A DNA stretch of 64,000 nt from VSJD01 sp964617825 (lineage in GTDB: Bacteria > Verrucomicrobiota > Kiritimatiellia > JAAZAB01), in NCBI GenBank assembly GCA_964617825.1, contig CAZTWL010000004.1:62001-126000 (forward strand). The letters run 5' to 3'. The notes below the pieces were generated by a model. The model saw only the letters and a list, made by a program, of their open reading frames with translations. It had not been told where the DNA came from and searched no databases. Position numbers and translations under genes: made by a program. Positions 17,227 to 26,312 of this stretch are shown here, piece by piece. The first letter of the stretch is position 1; the number at the start of each line of letters is the position of its first letter.

Positions 17227-17985
17227 CTATTTTACGGCTTTCAAGATCATGGGGCCCGCAGGATCAGCCACGGACTGCTCGCCAGGCTGAAGCACAATGA
17301 ACTTGTCCTCAGGCCAATCGCCATTCAACAGGCATTGGAGCAGTCCGGGATCGCCCGGTATTTCATCATACTCCCACTTCAACTCTTCGGCACAACGCCG
17401 CGTGAAGGCCCGATCCTGTTCCCGGTTGGGAAAGCCCCAGTCGATGTAAGCAGCGCGATGGTAATTCCGATACCACTCCGCCTGGACGTCCATCAGGTAC
17501 TGGGCATTATCCTCGCCATATTGTTCAGTATAATTCGCCAGCTCCTGGGCATAGCGCGCCTTGCCCGGCATCAACGAAGTTTCGATCCAGCCGCTGCTGT
17601 ACCAGTATGTTCCGGGATGCTTGTCAAAATATTCCTGGTAGCGCTGTCGCGCTCCAAGGAGCAGGGTCAGACAATCATGCGCGCGCGGAATGACCACCGG
17701 GCAATGCCTGGCCTTCAAGCCCGCGGTGCCATTGCTGCATAAAGCATACCCCAGCAAAATGGCGTCGTACGGTCTATCTGCGGCCACCTGAGGACTCGGC
17801 CCGCGGCCCCGCGGATGAACAGTCAGGGGCGTGTCAATTTCACGCTGGACAGACTGGCGCAACAATTCGGGCTGGTCATGCAAACCTTGCGGCAGCATAA
17901 CCACATCCACCTGATGTGGCGAACGGGCCGCGCAGGCAAATATTTCACGCCGGAGCACATTACAGCCGATCACTTTAAAATGCAT
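17227..17985 (-). CDS. DUF1638 family protein
   Basis: A 252-aa cytosolic protein of the DUF1638 family. Family signatures are the N-terminal FKVIGCNVLRREI, a YALCSNG segment near residue 100 (often YGLCGNG in the family) and RAHDCLTLLLG. The function is unknown; in other genomes the family often neighbours corrinoid or URO-D-type methyltransferases. It starts five bases after the stop of the ATP-grasp gene, so the pair is surely co-transcribed, and its own ribosome site is weak, which suggests coupling. Confidence 0.8.
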   Translation of the reverse strand: MHFKVIGCNVLRREIFACAARSPHQVDVVMLPQGLHDQPELLRQSVQREIDTPLTVHPRGRGPSPQVAADRPYDAILLGYALCSNGTAGLKARHCPVVIPRAHDCLTLLLGARQRYQEYFDKHPGTYWYSSGWIETSLMPGKARYAQELANYTEQYGEDNAQYLMDVQAEWYRNYHRAAYIDWGFPNREQDRAFTRRCAEELKWEYDEIPGDPGLLQCLLNGDWPEDKFIVLQPGEQSVADPAGPMILKAVK

Positions 17986-17990
17986 TTTAT

Positions 17991-19022
17991 TTATCGCGCC
18001 CTATCCTGCTTGCTTGGCTTCCGTGTTCTGGTCGCCTGACGGCGCACGCCCCGCGCGGCGCGCTTTGGTGTTTTGCCCCGGCGCGGATGCGGCGCAACCA
18101 TTCCGGCCTTCGTTTCCGGAAAAAGATAATCGAGAAAATGACGTGCGACCTTCTCGCCTTCCGGCGGCGATATGGCCAGGTCGGGACTGAGTTCAATCAC
18201 CCAATGCCGGCCGGTCTGGAAATTAACCAGAAAATCGATACCCAGCACCGGGATGGCAAACAGGCGGGCGATTTTTTGCGCTTCATGGACGAGATCGGCG
18301 CTGACGGTTTCCGTGATTTCGCTGACCGATCCTCCCGTATGATAATTCGAGGTCAAACGCACTTGGACAATTGAACCCTTGCGGGGCACGCTGCCGTAAT
18401 CCAGTCCGAATACCGCCAGGTTGCGCCGCGTTTCGGCATCCAGTGGAATCCGGTTGCTGGCGTCGGCATGACTGGTGCGCGCATTTTTTTGTAAAATCAG
18501 GGAGCGGATCGAACTGACGCCATTGCCGATAACGCAAGCCGGATCGCGCCGGATGGCCGCCACAAAGCAACCGTCTATAATAATCAGCCGATGATCAACT
18601 CCCTCGACATATTGCTCAATGACCACATCTTCGCTGTATTTCTGCGCCCGCTCGATTGCGCGCTTCAGATCCGCCATCGTGCTGACCGCCACAGAAACCC
18701 CGCGTCCGCCCCATTCCCGGCAAGGCTTGACAACAACCGATTTGAATTTTGCCAGAAAAGCCATGGCTTGATCGAGAGTCGCGTATTTGATTTGCCTGGG
18801 AACAGGAAAGCCATAGCGCACCATAAACGCATTGGCCAGGCGCTTGTCCTGCGCCATGAGAAACGAGACCGCTCCGACGCGATCGGTCATGGCATTAAAG
18901 CACCTGATCTTGCGATCCCCGTGTTTGAGAATAAAGATCGGCATTTCGGCATCGATGACCTCGATGCCAATGCCGCGGCGTTTGGCTTCCTGGGTAATGG
19001 TGGTTGTATATACGGTATTCAC
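17991..19022 (-). CDS. ATP-grasp ligase, glutathione/cyanophycin-synthetase-like
   Basis: A 343-aa ATP-grasp enzyme. The core has the nucleotide-binding strand VVVKPCREWGGRGV near residue 96, VIEQYVEGVDHRLIIIDG and the Mg-binding IPVLGIDFLVN ... WVIELSPD near the C-terminus. These resemble the ligase domain shared by GshAB and cyanophycin synthetase, which joins a carboxylate to an amine through an acyl phosphate. The substrate is unknown. The first possible start is a GTG at 19022; a stop lies eight codons upstream in frame. The last 33 residues are a strongly basic Arg/Lys tail. It is the first gene of a tight pair with DUF1638. Confidence 0.75.
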   Translation of the reverse strand: MNTVYTTTITQEAKRRGIGIEVIDAEMPIFILKHGDRKIRCFNAMTDRVGAVSFLMAQDKRLANAFMVRYGFPVPRQIKYATLDQAMAFLAKFKSVVVKPCREWGGRGVSVAVSTMADLKRAIERAQKYSEDVVIEQYVEGVDHRLIIIDGCFVAAIRRDPACVIGNGVSSIRSLILQKNARTSHADASNRIPLDAETRRNLAVFGLDYGSVPRKGSIVQVRLTSNYHTGGSVSEITETVSADLVHEAQKIARLFAIPVLGIDFLVNFQTGRHWVIELSPDLAISPPEGEKVARHFLDYLFPETKAGMVAPHPRRGKTPKRAARGVRRQATRTRKPSKQDRAR

Positions 19023-19157
19023 GGCGGCATGATTGCGCTTTGATTATCCGGTGTCAAGCGCGTTGCATCCATATTCTCCAAAGCATGACTTGACGTTTCC
19101 GCCGCGCGCTTTACCATATTGCCGTCGCACGTCGGTTATTAATGTTCATAATTGAAT

Positions 19158-19481
19158 ATGTCCACAATATCCATTGCCGTTGTCCAAACAACCGTTGGCT
19201 CTCGCCGTGAGGCATTGCGTCTGGCCGGGCTGATTGTTGATGCACGGCTGGCCGCCTGTGTCCAGATCACGCCAATTCACAGCACTTATCGCTGGAAAAG
19301 CAAGGTGACGCACTCCGCCGAATGGCTGCTCGCGGCCAAAACCCGCAGCGCACACACCAAGGGATTGATGGCATTTATCCGGCGGAACCACGCCTATGAG
19401 CTGCCGGAAATTATAGCGCTGAACGTCAAGCAGGTCCTGCCCGCCTACCGCCAATGGATATTCCGGGAAACAAAGACTTAG
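19158..19481 (+). CDS. cutA: Divalent-cation tolerance protein CutA
   Basis: A 107-aa small trimeric PII-like protein. It has ARLAACVQITPIHSTYRWKS near residue 30 and YELPEIIALNV near the C-terminus, both diagnostic of CutA1. Linked to copper tolerance in E. coli, though the general role is uncertain. The ATG at 19158 is chosen over an upstream TTG. It stands divergent from the ATP-grasp gene and directly precedes a decayed rhamnosidase fragment on the same strand. Confidence 0.93.
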   Translation: MSTISIAVVQTTVGSRREALRLAGLIVDARLAACVQITPIHSTYRWKSKVTHSAEWLLAAKTRSAHTKGLMAFIRRNHAYELPEIIALNVKQVLPAYRQWIFRETKT

Positions 19482-19499
19482 CGCAAGCCGAACAACATG

Positions 19500-20196
19500 C
19501 CAACGAGTAACGCAGAACGACGGCGCATTCGGTCTCAGCGACCAGGCAAGCGCCCCCGGCATTTTGAGGTTCATCCGGTCAAAAGGCATGGCTTGCAGCA
19601 TGTTTGCCGCCCAGTTCCTGTTGGAAGGCTTAGCCAGCGCCGGAGAGGAAGACTTGCTGCAGGAGTTGACCATGGCCAAGGGAAAACACGGTTGGCTGGC
19701 AATGCTCGATCAAGGCGCCACGATTACGATGGAAGCCTGGAATCCCGAGGAAGAAGCCGCCCTAGACTGGACACACCCGTGGGGCGCTGCGCCGGCCAAT
19801 ATCATTCCGCGCTGCATCATGGGAATACGGCCGTTGGAACCTGGATTTTCAAAGGCGCTGATTCAGCCGCTGCCAGGTCATCTCGCGGCAGCCGCCTGCT
19901 CGCAGCCAACCATGCGCGGCACAATTCTGGTATCGTTCCGCAATACGCCGGGCGCTTATTTCTCAATGGACATCGGCTTACCGCCCGGCATGACGGCGGA
20001 GGTTCGCCTGCCGCACTGGGCCCTGGTCCTGGCCAAACAGAGCTCGGACGGCAACTTGAATAAACAGCTCGACCAGATCGCAGGCAGCGCCAGGATTACC
20101 GTTTCACGGTCTGGGGGTCTGGCGATTGACAGGCAGTTTCCACCAGCCCATCCCCTCGATCAGGTCATCGAGCGTGTAGACGCACCAGCCCATTGA
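19500..20196 (+). pseudogene. Alpha-L-rhamnosidase (GH78) C-terminal remnant
   Basis: An open frame with no proper start carries the end of a GH78 rhamnosidase. The segments FIRSKGMACSMFAAQFLLEG, TITMEAW, LDWTHPWGAAPANIIPR and LMG-like IMGIRPLEPGFSKALIQP are the end of the (alpha/alpha)6 barrel and the C-terminal beta domain. The first ~600 residues, including catalytic acids, are missing. Homology fades just after the cutA stop, so the 5' boundary is near 19500. The 3' end also seems lost, because the frame runs about 90 bases into the opposing gene before stopping. Read as a gene relic rather than a functional small protein; a moved or rearranged 5' part elsewhere cannot be excluded. Confidence 0.75.
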
Positions 20197-21339
20197 TTGC
20201 CCAAACCAGGCATACCCGATCTTAATGCCGGCTTCCGTCAATCGGAAGGGACCCTCATTATCGCGCTGCGCGTTATTCCACAGGTCCGTGCGGACGTAGC
20301 GCATCAACTCCAAGGCTTCATGTCGCCATATGTCGCCATTCTTGGAATCGTCCATGTTGGCAAACCGGGTCAAGGCGCTGGCGATAAAAAAGTATTCCGC
20401 GGTAAAATACAGGCAAGCAGTGTTATTGACGGCCCAGTTGATTTTCGTGCCTTTTTTGGTCTGCAACAGAGCGTCACGGCTGAGCCAGACTGCGGCACGC
20501 CTCAGGGCAGACAGGATGGAGCGGTTACGATTGTGAGGCGGATATGCAGCCGCCTCCACGAGGTATTGCATGCACATGGCATGATGACCGGCATCTTTCC
20601 ATTTGTCACCGACGCAATAAGGCCATTGCCCATCGCGATCCTGACCAGCCAAAAGGTGCTTGATTGCGCGGCCAGCGGCGCTGAGCCAAACCTGTTTTGG
20701 CTTGCCACCGTGCTTCGCGAGGTAATAGTAAATGCGCTGGAGCATCATGGAAGCCAGAGCCGTGGTGTTCTGACAGTCCCGGTGCGATCCTTCCTCACCC
20801 CAATGAATGATGGTTCCTGATTGATCCTTGAATGTGCGCCGATGGTTCGTGTCGTGGTAAAAAGCGCCTGGTTTCCATTCCAACGTGAGCTCAAAATCGG
20901 CCATTTTTTCCAGAGCCGCCAGATCGCGCGTCTGACAATCGAGGCCCAGTTCATATGCCTTGATCAAATTGGCGGCCACCAACGATGTATTAACGGTTGA
21001 TCCGTCATCGCTCTGTTTGCGCCCCCGCAATTCCGGATAACCTCCGTTGGGCTTCTGGACAGAGAGGACGTGATCTCGTGCCAGCGAGGCTTTTTGGCGC
21101 CACGCCATGTCGCCTGTGCGGAGATGCTGCCGCATAAACGCGCGCGCCATGCAAGCAGTGTCACGATTGCAGAACCGATCCTCCGTTGGAAAATAGATCG
21201 CACCTCTGTTTGGGTCACCCCGCTTGGCAACCTGATGCTCGGAAAGCCACGTCACCATCTCTTCGAACATCCCGACCGCCTTTTTGCGGCCAAACTCCTT
21301 GATACTGCTCTTTCGAATAATCATACTTGATTTCTTCAC
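20104..21339 (-). CDS. Alpha/alpha-toroid-like hypothetical protein
   Basis: A 411-aa protein without a signal peptide. It has repeated helical units with aromatic and glycine motifs (QKPNGGYPEL near residue 97, GQDRDGQWPYC near residue 240), which resembles the (alpha/alpha)6 toroids of sugar isomerases, unsaturated hydrolases or terpene-cyclase-like repeats. I do not recognise the specific family, and no catalytic residue can be assigned. Its last 92 bases overlap the reading frame of the rhamnosidase remnant on the opposite strand. The next gene upstream on the strand is prmA, 49 bases away, but functional linkage is doubtful. Confidence 0.6.
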   Translation of the reverse strand: MKKSSMIIRKSSIKEFGRKKAVGMFEEMVTWLSEHQVAKRGDPNRGAIYFPTEDRFCNRDTACMARAFMRQHLRTGDMAWRQKASLARDHVLSVQKPNGGYPELRGRKQSDDGSTVNTSLVAANLIKAYELGLDCQTRDLAALEKMADFELTLEWKPGAFYHDTNHRRTFKDQSGTIIHWGEEGSHRDCQNTTALASMMLQRIYYYLAKHGGKPKQVWLSAAGRAIKHLLAGQDRDGQWPYCVGDKWKDAGHHAMCMQYLVEAAAYPPHNRNRSILSALRRAAVWLSRDALLQTKKGTKINWAVNNTACLYFTAEYFFIASALTRFANMDDSKNGDIWRHEALELMRYVRTDLWNNAQRDNEGPFRLTEAGIKIGYAWFGQSMGWCVYTLDDLIEGMGWWKLPVNRQTPRP

Positions 21340-21388
21340 TTACAGTTCTGCGATATGACATAAGAGCTAGTCCGCGAGAGTTTTTTGA

Positions 21389-22258
21389 TCAAGCCCGGCG
21401 AAAACAACCGGATTTCCACCGGTCCAAAACGACACAATCCTGTTCTTCAAAACCTCTGGACACATACGCGGCTTTAACCTCCTCGTATTGCTCCTCCAGG
21501 ATTCCGGAAAGCACCAGGCCGCTTCCGGGCGCCTTGCTCACAGCGGCGGCAATCCGATCCGCAAATTGGACAAGGAGCCCCGCCAGCAAGTTGGCCAGGA
21601 CAAGGTCATAGGGAATTTCGGCTTTATATTCGCCGGCGTCTGCCTGAACGCATTCAATGCGATCGGCCACCAGATTGCTGGCGGCATTGGCGCGCGCCAC
21701 GCGCACGGCGGCGGGATCGTTATCCATTGCAGTCACACGCGGGAACCCCAACTTGGCGGCGGCAATTGCCAAAATGCCCGTGCCGCACCCCATATCCAGC
21801 ACAGACGCCTGCGGCTGACGCTGTTGCCAGATATCCAGAAATCTGAGACAGGCCCGGGTTGTACCATGCAGGCCCGTCCCAAAACTCAGCCCCGGATCAA
21901 TTTCGACGATGCAATCTTCCGGCTTGGCGTCAAACGATTCCCACGACGGCTTGACGACAATTCGCTTCGAAACGCGCTGCGCATGAAAATATTGCTTCCA
22001 GCTTTCCGCCCAATCCTGCCGGGCCACCGGCTTGATGGTCGCCGGTCCAAAACACGCCTGGGGCGCCAGTTTTCGAAGATCGCGCAGACGCGATTCGGCC
22101 TCGGCGCGAGTCGCGCAAAAGACTTCCAGTCTCGCAGGTCCTGAGCCATCCGGCAAATGAACGCCCAAATTCCAATCGGCAAGGGCTTCATTAAGGATGA
22201 GCGCAGTTGTTTCATCAGTCGTAATGGCAAGGGTATAGCTGTCGTAGAGCGCTTTCAT
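21389..22258 (-). CDS. prmA: Ribosomal protein L11 methyltransferase
   Basis: Trimethylates ribosomal protein L11 using S-adenosylmethionine. The methyltransferase domain has motif I VLDMGCGTGILAIAAA, preceded by the PrmA-typical DPGLSFGTGLHGTTRACL, and motif IV DLVLANLLAG. The start at 22258 gives 289 aa, the usual PrmA length. The frame is open 39 codons further to 22375, and another ATG lies at 22309, so the start is not certain because no candidate has a strong ribosome site. Confidence 0.93.
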   Translation of the reverse strand: MKALYDSYTLAITTDETTALILNEALADWNLGVHLPDGSGPARLEVFCATRAEAESRLRDLRKLAPQACFGPATIKPVARQDWAESWKQYFHAQRVSKRIVVKPSWESFDAKPEDCIVEIDPGLSFGTGLHGTTRACLRFLDIWQQRQPQASVLDMGCGTGILAIAAAKLGFPRVTAMDNDPAAVRVARANAASNLVADRIECVQADAGEYKAEIPYDLVLANLLAGLLVQFADRIAAAVSKAPGSGLVLSGILEEQYEEVKAAYVSRGFEEQDCVVLDRWKSGCFRRA

Positions 22259-22546
22259 GTTTTCTTGTCTGGGCCTTTCCCAGTTCGATATTTCGGCGCA
22301 CCGGGCCATGTCATCCAGGAATGTCACGATTTCCACCCGGTTCAACTCGCGCCGACTCCTACCGGGAAACCGCATAAATAACTCTGTACCTAGGTCATCA
22401 GGAACCCCTGCGCTCCAGCCTTCCTCAATGCGGCAACATAACTATCCGGCCACTTCAGATTGGCATTCGCTTAACCCTCGCCGAACAGCTTGACGAATAT
22501 CACAACTCCTCTTTGCCCGTTTGCCATGCCTATCCGGCAAAATACA

Positions 22547-22575
22547 TTGACAGCTCATAGGCAGTCAACTAGATT
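22547..22575 (+). promoter_or_regulatory. Sigma-70-like promoter for the DUF3795 gene
   Basis: A perfect TTGACA at 22547-22552 is followed after exactly 17 bases by TAGATT (4/6). The start codon lies about 75 bases beyond the expected transcription start. The rest of the gap between prmA and this gene shows no other feature. Confidence 0.55.
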
Positions 22576-22656
22576 GTCGCCAAGCTTGATGGTAATGGTT
22601 GAAACGTGCCGGGCTATGCGTGATGCATAATGTTATGTTCGGCAACAGGAGAAAAC

Positions 22657-22989
22657 ATGATTGGCTACTGCGGCTTGGATTGCGAGCAATGCGAGGCTTT
22701 CATTGCCACGCGGAACAACGACAACGCGCTCCGGAGCAAAGTCGCCGAGCAATGGGCAAGGCAAAACAACGCGCCCATAAAGCCCGAGCACATCAACTGC
22801 ACCGGATGTCTGTCGACGGGCGTGAAGACCTACTACTGCGAGCAGCTCTGCAAGACCAGAAAATGCGCGATGAAGAAGTCCGTCAGAACCTGCGCAGACT
22901 GCTCTGACTATCCTTGCTCCGTACTTGATCAAATTCTCCGGATGGCTCCCCAAGCAAAGACAACGCTTGATGCGCTGAGGAAGAAGTAG
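22657..22989 (+). CDS. DUF3795 small cysteine-rich protein
   Basis: A 110-aa protein with the DUF3795 pattern: an N-terminal GYCGLDCEQCEAF, then CTGCLSTG, CEQLCKTRKC and CADCSDYPC. The twelve or so cysteines in CxxC-type spacing suggest a zinc or iron-sulfur binding protein; the function is unknown. The ATG at 22657 follows AGGAG at five bases and begins the conserved motif, so the upstream in-frame ATG at 22630 is rejected. Widespread in anaerobes. It stands alone with its own promoter. Confidence 0.85.
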   Translation: MIGYCGLDCEQCEAFIATRNNDNALRSKVAEQWARQNNAPIKPEHINCTGCLSTGVKTYYCEQLCKTRKCAMKKSVRTCADCSDYPCSVLDQILRMAPQAKTTLDALRKK

Positions 22990-23202
22990 AATGCCGAATC
23001 AGTGCATTTAAGCTATCGGCAGTCCGGGGCCGTTCTTACGATGTTCCGAAGTAGCCCTATCCATCGGCCCGCTGGTTTCCCCTAGCCTTCCTCCCCCTGA
23101 TCGGTTACCCTTTCAGAGTTGACTTTGAGTAGTAGTTTTACGTATTCACGTGTGGGCCGCCTATAGGGAAGTTGCACATTATTTCCGGCGCCAGGGAAGA
23201 CC

Positions 23203-24264
23203 ATGGAATTGACTGCGATAGGATTTGACGACTGGTTTGAACAACGTTCTGCCGCCATCCTGCAGCCGGGACACAGCATCGCGCGCGTCACGGCCGTCGA
23301 TCGGGGCGCCTTTCTCCTCCGGAGTCATGACGCCGAGATACATGCGGAACTCGCGGGCAAGTTCCGTTTCGCAGTTGACGCCGCCGCTGATCTGCCGTGT
23401 GTGGGCGATTGGGTGTGTATGCAGCGCCATGCCTCGGACGGTCCAGCCATGATTCATAGCGTCCTTCCAAGGAAAACGTTCCTGCGCCGCAAGTGCCCCG
23501 GCAAGCCCATGGATTTCCAAATGATCGCGGCGAACATCGATGTCGCCTTCATCGTGCAGGCTTGTGGCTACGATTTCAACTTGGCAAGGCTTGACCGATA
23601 CCTTGTGATGGCCAACGAAGGCGCGATTGAGCCGTGGATACTCCTGACAAAGACAGACTTGGTGTCGCCGAACGAACTCGATCACACACTGGAACAAATC
23701 AGGCGCAGATGCACTTTTGTCAACGCCGTGGCGCTCAGCAACATAACGGGCTTCGGCTTGGACCAGTTGCGCGCGCTTCTCTTCTCAGGGCGAACATATT
23801 GCCTGCTGGGCTCCTCTGGAGTCGGGAAAACCACGCTTATCAACCGATTGATTGGTTGCGACGCATTTGTGACAAGCACTGTCAGCAGAACGGGAGAAGG
23901 CGTCCATACCACTTCGCGGCGCCAGTTACTTATGTTGGATGGTGGCGCCATGTTGATCGACACGCCGGGGATACGCGAGTTGGGCCTTCTTGAGGCGGAC
24001 GATGGACTGGACGACACGTTTGCCGATATTCACGAGCAATCCGCAGGCTGTCGCTTTGCGGATTGCACCCACACCAACGAACCTGGCTGCTCAGTTCTTT
24101 TGGCAGTCGAAAATGACGTCATCAGTGAAGACAGATTCCAGAGCTATCTCAAACTCAAGAAAGAAGCCGAGTTCCATAATCTCTCCTACGTCGAGAAGCG
24201 AAAGAAGGACAGATCATTCGGTCGGTTTATAAAGACCGTCAAAAAGAGCATGCGGAAGCATTAA
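23203..24264 (+). CDS. rsgA: Ribosome small-subunit-dependent GTPase RsgA
   Basis: A 353-aa circularly permuted GTPase that helps late 30S maturation. An N-terminal OB-fold is followed by the permuted G domain: G4 LLTKTDLV near 152, G1 GSSGVGKTTLIN near 207 and G3 IDTPGIRELG. The C-terminal zinc site is GCRFADCTHTNEPGC, with the permuted CX7-CxHx5C spacing. AGGGAA precedes the ATG. Directly after it begins the first copy of a direct repeat that also follows the next gene. Confidence 0.95.
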   Translation: MELTAIGFDDWFEQRSAAILQPGHSIARVTAVDRGAFLLRSHDAEIHAELAGKFRFAVDAAADLPCVGDWVCMQRHASDGPAMIHSVLPRKTFLRRKCPGKPMDFQMIAANIDVAFIVQACGYDFNLARLDRYLVMANEGAIEPWILLTKTDLVSPNELDHTLEQIRRRCTFVNAVALSNITGFGLDQLRALLFSGRTYCLLGSSGVGKTTLINRLIGCDAFVTSTVSRTGEGVHTTSRRQLLMLDGGAMLIDTPGIRELGLLEADDGLDDTFADIHEQSAGCRFADCTHTNEPGCSVLLAVENDVISEDRFQSYLKLKKEAEFHNLSYVEKRKKDRSFGRFIKTVKKSMRKH

Positions 24265-24276
24265 AAAGACACAGAA

Positions 24277-24350
24277 TCGGCTCGCCAGGCCCCGTGAAGG
24301 CCAACCCGGCTGCCACACCACTTGTCAAAGCTCTTTTAATCGGAAGAATT
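24277..24350. repeat. Direct repeat, left copy
   Basis: Begins AATCGGCTCGCC, contains GGCCAACCCGGCTGCC and CACACCACTTG, and ends near CGGAAGAATTAAT. The same blocks, with small gaps, follow the nitrilase-GDPD gene at 26094. The GCCaGG/CCcGGC part can fold into a short hairpin. No similarity to a coding sequence is seen. Confidence 0.6.
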
Positions 24351-24473
24351 AATTGTTATGGTCGTGGGCAACAAATGAAGAACAAACGTCTTGATTAAAA
24401 GAATCGAATCGGCTTCAGACGACGCCTCTCCGGCGCGCGGCTAATCTTTAACGTTCGCCACTGAGGAATAATC

Positions 24474-26096
24474 GTGAAAATTGTAATACTCCAACCGCCC
24501 TATCCGACCGAAGGCACCCCAGCCAGTGCCGAGGATTGTCTTCGCTGGATATTGGACCGGATTGATGCCCTGAACCCCCGCGAACAAGACTTGGTGCTCT
24601 TGCCGGAATACGCCAATGTGCCGGGCCTGAGTGATCGGCAGACGATTCGGCAGTTTGCCGCGGGTCAAGGTGCGGACTTTGTGCAGGCAATCGCCGCTTC
24701 GGCGAAGCGCCTAGATAGCATGATCGTTTTGGCTGTCCTTGCGCAAAGTGGATCACGCTGGCTCAATCAAACTCTGGTATTCAATACCAAGGGACAGGTC
24801 GCATTCACCTACGACAAGATGCACCTCACGGATGTGGAGAGAAACGAACTTGATTTGACTCCGGGCGCAGAAATAATAGTGTTTGAGCATGCCGGTGTTC
24901 GCGTAGGGTTTGCCACCTGCTTCGATCTATACTTTCCAGAGCATTTTGAGTCCTTGGCCGCGCAACATGTGGATATCGTGCTTTGCCCAAGCTACCAGCG
25001 CTCCGAATCCAGCGAGCGCATTCGTCTCATCGCGCAGGCCCGCGCCCTTGACAGCGGCGCTTACGTGATCCGCAGTTCCTACTCCATGGGAAAGTCGAAT
25101 ATAGGAGGTTGTTCTCTCGTTGCCACACCCAATGGAGCGTTGCTGGCCGATGCGGGCGATGGGACATGTGTTCTGAGGGCCGAAATAGACCCAAAGCATA
25201 AGTTCATAAAACCTGCTTCCCACGGTCGGCATGCTGTGGAGCACAGAACGCTGATTGAAGCGCACCGACGGCCTGCGGCCTATCGGCCACATACGGAACG
25301 CATACAACGACTCGCAGGAATTCCGTTTCCCCGTCTTTGCGCTCATCGGGGACTTAGTCGCGCCTGCCCTGAAAACACTTTGCCCGCCTTTGCCGCCGCG
25401 ATTGCCGTGGGAGCCGACGAAATCGAATTTGACTTATGGATGAGTTGCGACCGGGTAGCGGTGGTTTGCCACGATGATACCGTTGACCGCACCACCGATG
25501 GCAAAGGGAAAATATCCGAGATGACTTGGGACGATATTCGGCGGCTTGATGCCGGCGTTAAGCATGGCGCAAACGACAGTTCCAGTCCGGATAAGCTGAA
25601 TGATGCATGGCGCGGCACCCGCATACCGCGCTTGGAGGAAGTGTTAGAGCTGGTTGACGGACGGATCGGATTAAACATTCATATTAAGGATGCCGGCCCC
25701 GACGGCTGGCTGGTAAAAATGGTCTGCGATATCCTGCGCCAGCAGGCGCTGTTGGATATTGCGTACATTGCCGGATGCACCGAGGCTGTTCTCAAAAAAA
25801 CTTGTGATTATGCGCCTGAAATGACGCGCGCCTGTCTCCTTGGACAGAACAACGTTTCCCGACAGATTGAACTAGCGCAGAAATATGACTGTCAACGGAT
25901 CCAAATAGGGGGAAGCGTAAATGAAAGCCAGATCAAATGCGCGCACGACGCGGGATTGATCTGCAACTATTTCTGGTCGGATGACGCGGCGGAAGCCAAA
26001 GAGTATGTAAAAAAGGGGATAGACGTGATCCTCACAAACTGCGCGCACACGATGATCGCCGATGGCTTCCATGCCTTGCGGCAATTTTCCGGCTAA
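24474..26096 (+). CDS. Carbon-nitrogen hydrolase / GDPD fusion protein
   Basis: A 540-aa two-enzyme fusion without a signal peptide. Residues 1-255 are a nitrilase-superfamily amidase with the Glu-Lys-Cys triad at E45 (LLPEYAN), K115 (YDKMHLTD) and C149 (ATCFDLYFPE). Residues 285-540 are a glycerophosphodiester phosphodiesterase with H291-R292, E300-N301, E318, D320 and H333-D334. All catalytic positions are intact in both halves. A role in releasing headgroup amines or amides from a glycerophosphodiester is inference. The GTG start follows GAGGA. The gene is framed by a direct repeat on both sides, and no partner gene is adjacent. Confidence 0.85.
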   Translation: MKIVILQPPYPTEGTPASAEDCLRWILDRIDALNPREQDLVLLPEYANVPGLSDRQTIRQFAAGQGADFVQAIAASAKRLDSMIVLAVLAQSGSRWLNQTLVFNTKGQVAFTYDKMHLTDVERNELDLTPGAEIIVFEHAGVRVGFATCFDLYFPEHFESLAAQHVDIVLCPSYQRSESSERIRLIAQARALDSGAYVIRSSYSMGKSNIGGCSLVATPNGALLADAGDGTCVLRAEIDPKHKFIKPASHGRHAVEHRTLIEAHRRPAAYRPHTERIQRLAGIPFPRLCAHRGLSRACPENTLPAFAAAIAVGADEIEFDLWMSCDRVAVVCHDDTVDRTTDGKGKISEMTWDDIRRLDAGVKHGANDSSSPDKLNDAWRGTRIPRLEEVLELVDGRIGLNIHIKDAGPDGWLVKMVCDILRQQALLDIAYIAGCTEAVLKKTCDYAPEMTRACLLGQNNVSRQIELAQKYDCQRIQIGGSVNESQIKCAHDAGLICNYFWSDDAAEAKEYVKKGIDVILTNCAHTMIADGFHALRQFSG

Positions 26097-26250
26097 TCGG
26101 CTCGCCGGGACTGACCTCTGCGGGCCAGCCCGGCCGCCACACCACCTCGGCAGGCAGGTCCGCACCGGGCGCTTCCGAGCAGCCTTCGCCAACGGCTACA
26201 GCCGCCGCGTCAGCCCCAAGCCTTTGGAAGAATAATCCCGGTTGCACTTG
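26094..26250. repeat. Direct repeat, right copy
   Basis: Starts at the stop codon of the nitrilase-GDPD gene. It shares AATCGGCTCGCC, then GGCCAGCCCGGCCGCC and CACACCACC with the left copy at 24277. The matching GGAAGAATAAT block lies about 120 bases on, so this copy has an insertion of about 70 bases. GCCGGG/CCCGGC forms a hairpin. Confidence 0.55.
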
Positions 26251-26312
26251 CTTCGGCAGGCGCCTGACAGTAAGATGAGCAGCAAAAAAGAATATTCATT
26301 CGCAAAGCGCAA

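Noticed and set aside
22310..22400. tRNA-like GGTTCAACTC near the prmA start
   Set aside because: No acceptor, D or anticodon stems can be formed around it on either strand.
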